Positions 61,562-64,000 of a stretch of DNA of 64,000 nucleotides are shown piece by piece. How positions within the stretch are numbered: position 1 is the first letter of the stretch; every line of letters starts with the position of its first letter. The position numbers and the translations under genes are program-made. This stretch comes from an uncultured Chloracidobacterium sp. (GTDB lineage Bacteria; Acidobacteriota; Blastocatellia; Pyrinomonadales; Pyrinomonadaceae). The DNA is taken from contig CAKZGE010000001.1 in assembly GCA_936914845.1 (NCBI GenBank), positions 1 through 64,000 of the forward strand, in the 5' to 3' direction. The notes under the pieces are model-generated. The model searched no databases and had not been told where the DNA came from. It saw only the letters and a program-made list of their open reading frames with translations.

Positions 61562-64000
61562 TTAGCGAACCAGCTTTTTTACAAGAGCGGTATAGCGAGG
61601 TTCGTTTCTGAGCGGGGCAAATCGAGCGTCCGTGGCAATGAAATTGAAGCCGTGGTTGCCGCTTGTCTCGGCGCGTTCGAGCCACGTCAGCGCATCCGGC
61701 TTGTCGCCGACCGCCGTGTAGGCAAGCGAAACATCTACCGCAAACGCAAAGGGATTGTCGCGGATGAATGGGGTTTTGGCAAGAGAATCGATCTTTTCGC
61801 GCAATTCGTTCCTGTTGCCGTCAATGGCGGCTATCTGTGCGGAAATGAGTTGCCAACCGAAGTCCTCGCGATTTGCTCCGGAATAGGCTATCTCCTTATC
61901 AAGTGCCTGCCGGGCCTGTTCAACATTCCCCAAAGCGGTGTTCGCCCATCTAATGACCTTATAGGCGGGTACGGAGGATTCGTCTATTTGAAGAGCCTGC
62001 TTACTTTCCGAGATGGCTTTGTCAAAATCGCCGGCCTGATATGCGATCAATCCGGACGCCGAATATATTACAGACGAAAGCGGATCCAGCTGTTTAGCGA
62101 TCTCGATCTCCTGAGCGGCCTCAGCGGGACGGCCGGCGGCGGCCAGCATCAGGGCAAACCAATGCCGTGCGGGTGCATAGGACGGATTCGCCTGGATCGC
62201 CCGGCGGAACTCAAGTTCCGAACCGACACGGTCGCGATGATGAAAGAACTTGATATAGCCGTAGATGGCGTGTGCATCGGCTAGGTCCGGGTCGATGGCC
62301 AATGCATGATCGACAAGCTGCTCGGCGCGTTGATAGCCTCCCGGCGGCGGATGGAGAGCATAGGTATGCAGCAGGGCGTGAACCTCCGCCAATCCGACGT
62401 AGGCAAGAGCGAACTGCGGGTCTTCTGCGATCGCCGCCGAATAAGTGTCCAAAGCTTTGTAGAGATTGGCGGACGTCCGGATGCCTATCTGGTAGCGGCC
62501 GATAAGATAAAGCCGGTATGCCGTAACGCTGCGCGTATAGCTTTTGTTGAGCTGAAGCTGCTCCAGAGGCTGGAGTTTCAACTTCAAGGCATTTTGCAGT
62601 TTCGCGGTCAATTCGCTTTGCAGCCCGAACATATCTCCGTCCGGCGATGATATCGTATCGTTCCAGACAGTTTCGCCGGAGGCTGTATCTACCAACTGAA
62701 CGCCCATATCGATGCCGGAACCGATCCTTTTCAGCGTTCCGGACAATATATACGATATGTGGTGCTCCGCTGCCAATTTACGACTATCCGTTTTAGCAAG
62801 AGACCTTCCAGAGGCGGCGGAAATTATTTGGAGTGAACGCACATTTCCCAAACGATTGGTCAAGGCGTCGGCTAACCCCGTCCCGATGTCATTATCCAGA
62901 TCGGTTTCGCCCTTAAAGGGAAGAATAGCAAGAGAAGGCCCGGACCCGACGCTGCTCAAAGACGCAGCCGGTGCCGAGATGCCGGCATTCCGCACGAATG
63001 TGCGGTAAAGAAGAAAGCCGCCGAGAACAAGGGTTACCGCAAGGAGCGCGGGTATGCCGAACCTCAGGATTTTCGATGGCGCGGCAGCCCTGCGGCCTCC
63101 GGCATCCGTGCGATCAACCTCTTTCATAACGATCGTGGTCAGATCGTGAAATTGCGTCGGCACGACAGGAGCTCTATCGACGAGTGCGTCCGGCCTGAAG
63201 CTCAATTTTTCAAAAAAATGAGCGTAACCGATCTCATTCAGATAGGCGGCGAATTCGGGAAGCCGGCGGATGACGTCAAAGGTGGGTTCGATACCCAGCC
63301 AATTGAGCCATGGATCTTTCAACTCAAGCGATCGGTGAAGCAATTCGACAATATTCGCGCTGTATTTGGCATTGCCTTTCCTTACCAATGCACAGTATAT
63401 CAGCGATTGCAGGTAGTGCGAGATATACGGGACACGAGGGTCGCTGTGCAACTCTGTCAGGCGTTCGACCGCTTCATCTGATCGTCCTAAAACTGCCAGG
63501 CATTCAAGATATGCCAATTTCGCAAAGATGCTGTCACCCCAGATGGCGACCGCCTTTTCTGCATACAGCATCGCCACGTTCGGATCTCCGGCTAAACGCT
63601 CGACCTTACTTAGACCATAGTAGCCAAGTGGATATTCGGGAAATTCCCTGATCAGCTTTTGATAACAGCTTCGCGATTCATCGTATTTGCGGGCATAATA
63701 GTGGCCCCAGCCTAAATTGTGATGGTTGAAAGGCGTCAATGGATCGACCTCGATAGCCCGCCGAGCGAGGTCAATGCCTTCGTTGAAGCGGCCCTCGGTA
63801 AAGAGAACTATTGAGTACCAAACGTAAGCATTGGCGTTGCTTTGATTCAGCTCGATCGCCTTTCGCAGGTGGTGTTCCGCTCCGGCCCAGTCATAATCTC
63901 CGGCATGAAGAGCGAAACCGAGACTGGCGTGAGCATCGGAAAGTTGTTCATCCAGCTCTACAGCTTTTTTTGCTGCGGAGATGGCATGAGGAAAGCACTG
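61562..64000 (-). CDS. C-terminal part of a giant TPR protein, probably a third kinase fusion (5' end outside window)
   Basis: The frame is open to the right edge: from 64000 it reads QCFPHAISAAKKAVELDEQL, a TPR. In the visible 812 residues, TPRs (about 1-245) are followed by a transmembrane helix (about 312-332, FGIPALLAVTLVLGGFLLY), a TolB-like domain (about 350-470, LAILPFKGETD) and more TPRs to the end. This is the same order as the second half of the kinase at 55436, so an N-terminal kinase beyond the edge is likely (inference). The apparent start at 63739 is a TTG within a TPR and not a real start. Confidence 0.88.
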   Translation of the reverse strand, partial: QCFPHAISAAKKAVELDEQLSDAHASLGFALHAGDYDWAGAEHHLRKAIELNQSNANAYVWYSIVLFTEGRFNEGIDLARRAIEVDPLTPFNHHNLGWGHYYARKYDESRSCYQKLIREFPEYPLGYYGLSKVERLAGDPNVAMLYAEKAVAIWGDSIFAKLAYLECLAVLGRSDEAVERLTELHSDPRVPYISHYLQSLIYCALVRKGNAKYSANIVELLHRSLELKDPWLNWLGIEPTFDVIRRLPEFAAYLNEIGYAHFFEKLSFRPDALVDRAPVVPTQFHDLTTIVMKEVDRTDAGGRRAAAPSKILRFGIPALLAVTLVLGGFLLYRTFVRNAGISAPAASLSSVGSGPSLAILPFKGETDLDNDIGTGLADALTNRLGNVRSLQIISAASGRSLAKTDSRKLAAEHHISYILSGTLKRIGSGIDMGVQLVDTASGETVWNDTISSPDGDMFGLQSELTAKLQNALKLKLQPLEQLQLNKSYTRSVTAYRLYLIGRYQIGIRTSANLYKALDTYSAAIAEDPQFALAYVGLAEVHALLHTYALHPPPGGYQRAEQLVDHALAIDPDLADAHAIYGYIKFFHHRDRVGSELEFRRAIQANPSYAPARHWFALMLAAAGRPAEAAQEIEIAKQLDPLSSVIYSASGLIAYQAGDFDKAISESKQALQIDESSVPAYKVIRWANTALGNVEQARQALDKEIAYSGANREDFGWQLISAQIAAIDGNRNELREKIDSLAKTPFIRDNPFAFAVDVSLAYTAVGDKPDALTWLERAETSGNHGFNFIATDARFAPLRNEPRYTALVKKLVR

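Noticed and set aside
61556..62284. Plus-strand open frame of 242 codons
   Set aside because: It lies entirely antisense to a clear TPR protein whose frame shows repeat structure; the plus frame has no domain, ribosome site or partner.

Overview
The window looks like chromosomal DNA from an Acidobacteriota member, probably class Blastocatellia (Pyrinomonadaceae-like). This is inferred from gene content, not from a marker gene. The clues are very large Ser/Thr kinase-TPR fusions beside ECF sigma factors of the Sig-70_X6 type, many secreted peptidases including a tricorn homologue, Rhs/YD-repeat fragments, system II cytochrome c maturation, and a base composition near 50% GC. No rRNA, tRNA, CRISPR array or intact insertion sequence was seen.

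Positions 1-7.1 kb hold a decayed but richly stocked Rhs polymorphic-toxin array on the minus strand. It has four successive modules. Each consists of the 3' end of an Rhs core (ending in an NDPxNxxDPSG-like motif), a hydrophobic linker, a different C-terminal toxin-like domain, and then a small partner gene that is probably immunity. Three tips carry metallopeptidase-like motifs (one HExxH, two JAMM-like), and each is paired with a predicted lipoprotein. The fourth tip is His-rich and is paired with a small cytosolic-type protein. No full-length Rhs gene is present.

Positions 7.2-21.1 kb are housekeeping and respiratory genes: a lipoprotein cytochrome c, an aldehyde dehydrogenase, a penicillin-acylase-family hydrolase, ruvX, an S41-family protein that has lost both catalytic residues, an AAC(6')-like acetyltransferase, a TPR protein with ccsA and resB (cytochrome c maturation), and then ctaB, cytochrome oxidase subunit III and a DUF420 protein. 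A clear ydaO/yuaA-type cyclic di-AMP riboswitch follows at about 21.1-21.3 kb. It reads into a terminator with no gene downstream on its strand.

Positions 21.4-35.1 kb are rich in peptidases: M1 aminopeptidase with S9 oligopeptidase, an M28 metallopeptidase, a C-terminal processing protease (S41), and a tricorn homologue that reads directly into two oligopeptide-type ABC ATPases. This suggests protein degradation at the envelope coupled to peptide uptake. A YIP1 membrane protein and a nested palindromic element follow.

Positions 35.6-40.4 kb are a MacAB-type efflux operon (adaptor, ATPase, two permeases) on the minus strand.

Positions 40.7-46.8 kb form a Ser/Thr phosphorylation locus: a zinc-ribbon FHA protein, a zinc-ribbon kinase with FHA, an RDD membrane protein and an FHA-GAF-PP2C phosphatase, convergent with an ECF sigma gene. 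Two secreted proteins follow, one with an alpha/beta-hydrolase domain.

Positions 50.8-64 kb contain two giant kinases (1288 and 1379 residues) flanking a second ECF sigma gene, two small secreted proteins, and the end of a third giant TPR protein that runs off the right edge. Both sigma factors replace the acidic region-2.2 motif with a Thr-containing motif, so activation by kinase phosphorylation is an attractive hypothesis.
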